From Glandiceps talaboti (lineage: Eukaryota > Hemichordata > Enteropneusta > Spengelidae), in contig NC_135564.1 in the NCBI RefSeq assembly GCF_964340395.1, forward strand, positions 22,255,442 to 22,306,286: 50,845 bases of DNA. Reading direction: 5' to 3'. The notes under the pieces were generated by a model. The model was not told the origin of the DNA and made no database searches. It saw nothing but the letters and a program-made list of their open reading frames with translations. Shown piece after piece: positions 50,709 through 50,845 of this stretch. How positions within the stretch are numbered: position 1 is the first letter of the stretch; every line of letters starts with the position of its first letter. The position numbers and the translations under genes were made by a program.

Positions 50709-50845
50709 GTTGGTAGAACAAACGTCTATTTTAATTGTTATCGAAGTCGGTTATCTGATTATAACGAAAGTGAACTCAAGTAAAGTAAAAAACAAAAGAG
50801 TAACAAAATAACGAATGAGAACGCAGCGGAGCCCGCAAAAATACA

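Overview
The window looks like gene-poor, repeat-dominated nuclear DNA from an animal, most likely an AT-rich marine invertebrate. The reasons are long TG, TA, GA, GACA, TATG and TTTA microsatellites, many minisatellites, decayed non-LTR retrotransposon tails, small TIR elements with three-base TTA/TAA target sites, and no long reading frame outside low-complexity DNA. The phylum cannot be fixed from the sequence. A run of exactly 100 N at 43246-43345 marks a scaffold gap. No intact gene with a recognisable product was found; the only recognisable coding traces are two broken LINE ORF2 C-termini, near 18.5 kb and 29.9 kb.

Layout. Positions 1-8.2 kb are almost wholly tandem arrays: 36 bp (1-1073), 38 bp (1672-2337), a diverged ~147 bp family with a retroposon-like tail (2740-4111), 26 bp (4203-6620) and 25 bp (7688-8176). 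From 8.2 to 12.9 kb the sequence is unique and gene-less. From 12.9 to 18.4 kb there are ATC, 30 bp, 44 bp, GACA and ~30 bp arrays. From 18.4 to 21.6 kb lie a LINE 3' end, a TTTA tract, a 50 bp-stem hairpin, a 27 bp array and a probable MITE. From 21.6 to 28 kb are TGTC/TC tracts, a 31 bp array, a ~115 bp diverged array with a tail and CA/GACA tract, and a fragment of a TIR family. From 28 to 36 kb are a second LINE relic, a TIR element (31673-33743) with another inserted in it (32074-33485), AAAC and GA tracts, and the first copy of a 271 bp exact duplication. From 37.4 to 38.1 kb a 67 bp-arm palindrome sits in TA repeats. A TIR element spans 39264-41038, and the best preserved one (44188-46179) carries internal ~210-240 bp repeats. 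From 46.2 to 50.8 kb there is unique sequence with TG/TATG tracts.

No gene set works together here. The coherent biology is that of mobile and tandem DNA: at least four small TIR elements with TTA/TAA-like sites (features of PIF/Harbinger-type MITEs), one nested in another, and a family that joins a variable number of internal repeats to a fixed tail and a microsatellite. The most gene-like anomaly is the 36 bp array at the left edge, whose forward frame is open for 372 codons as a Thr/Ser/Asn repeat ending in a hydrophobic tail.
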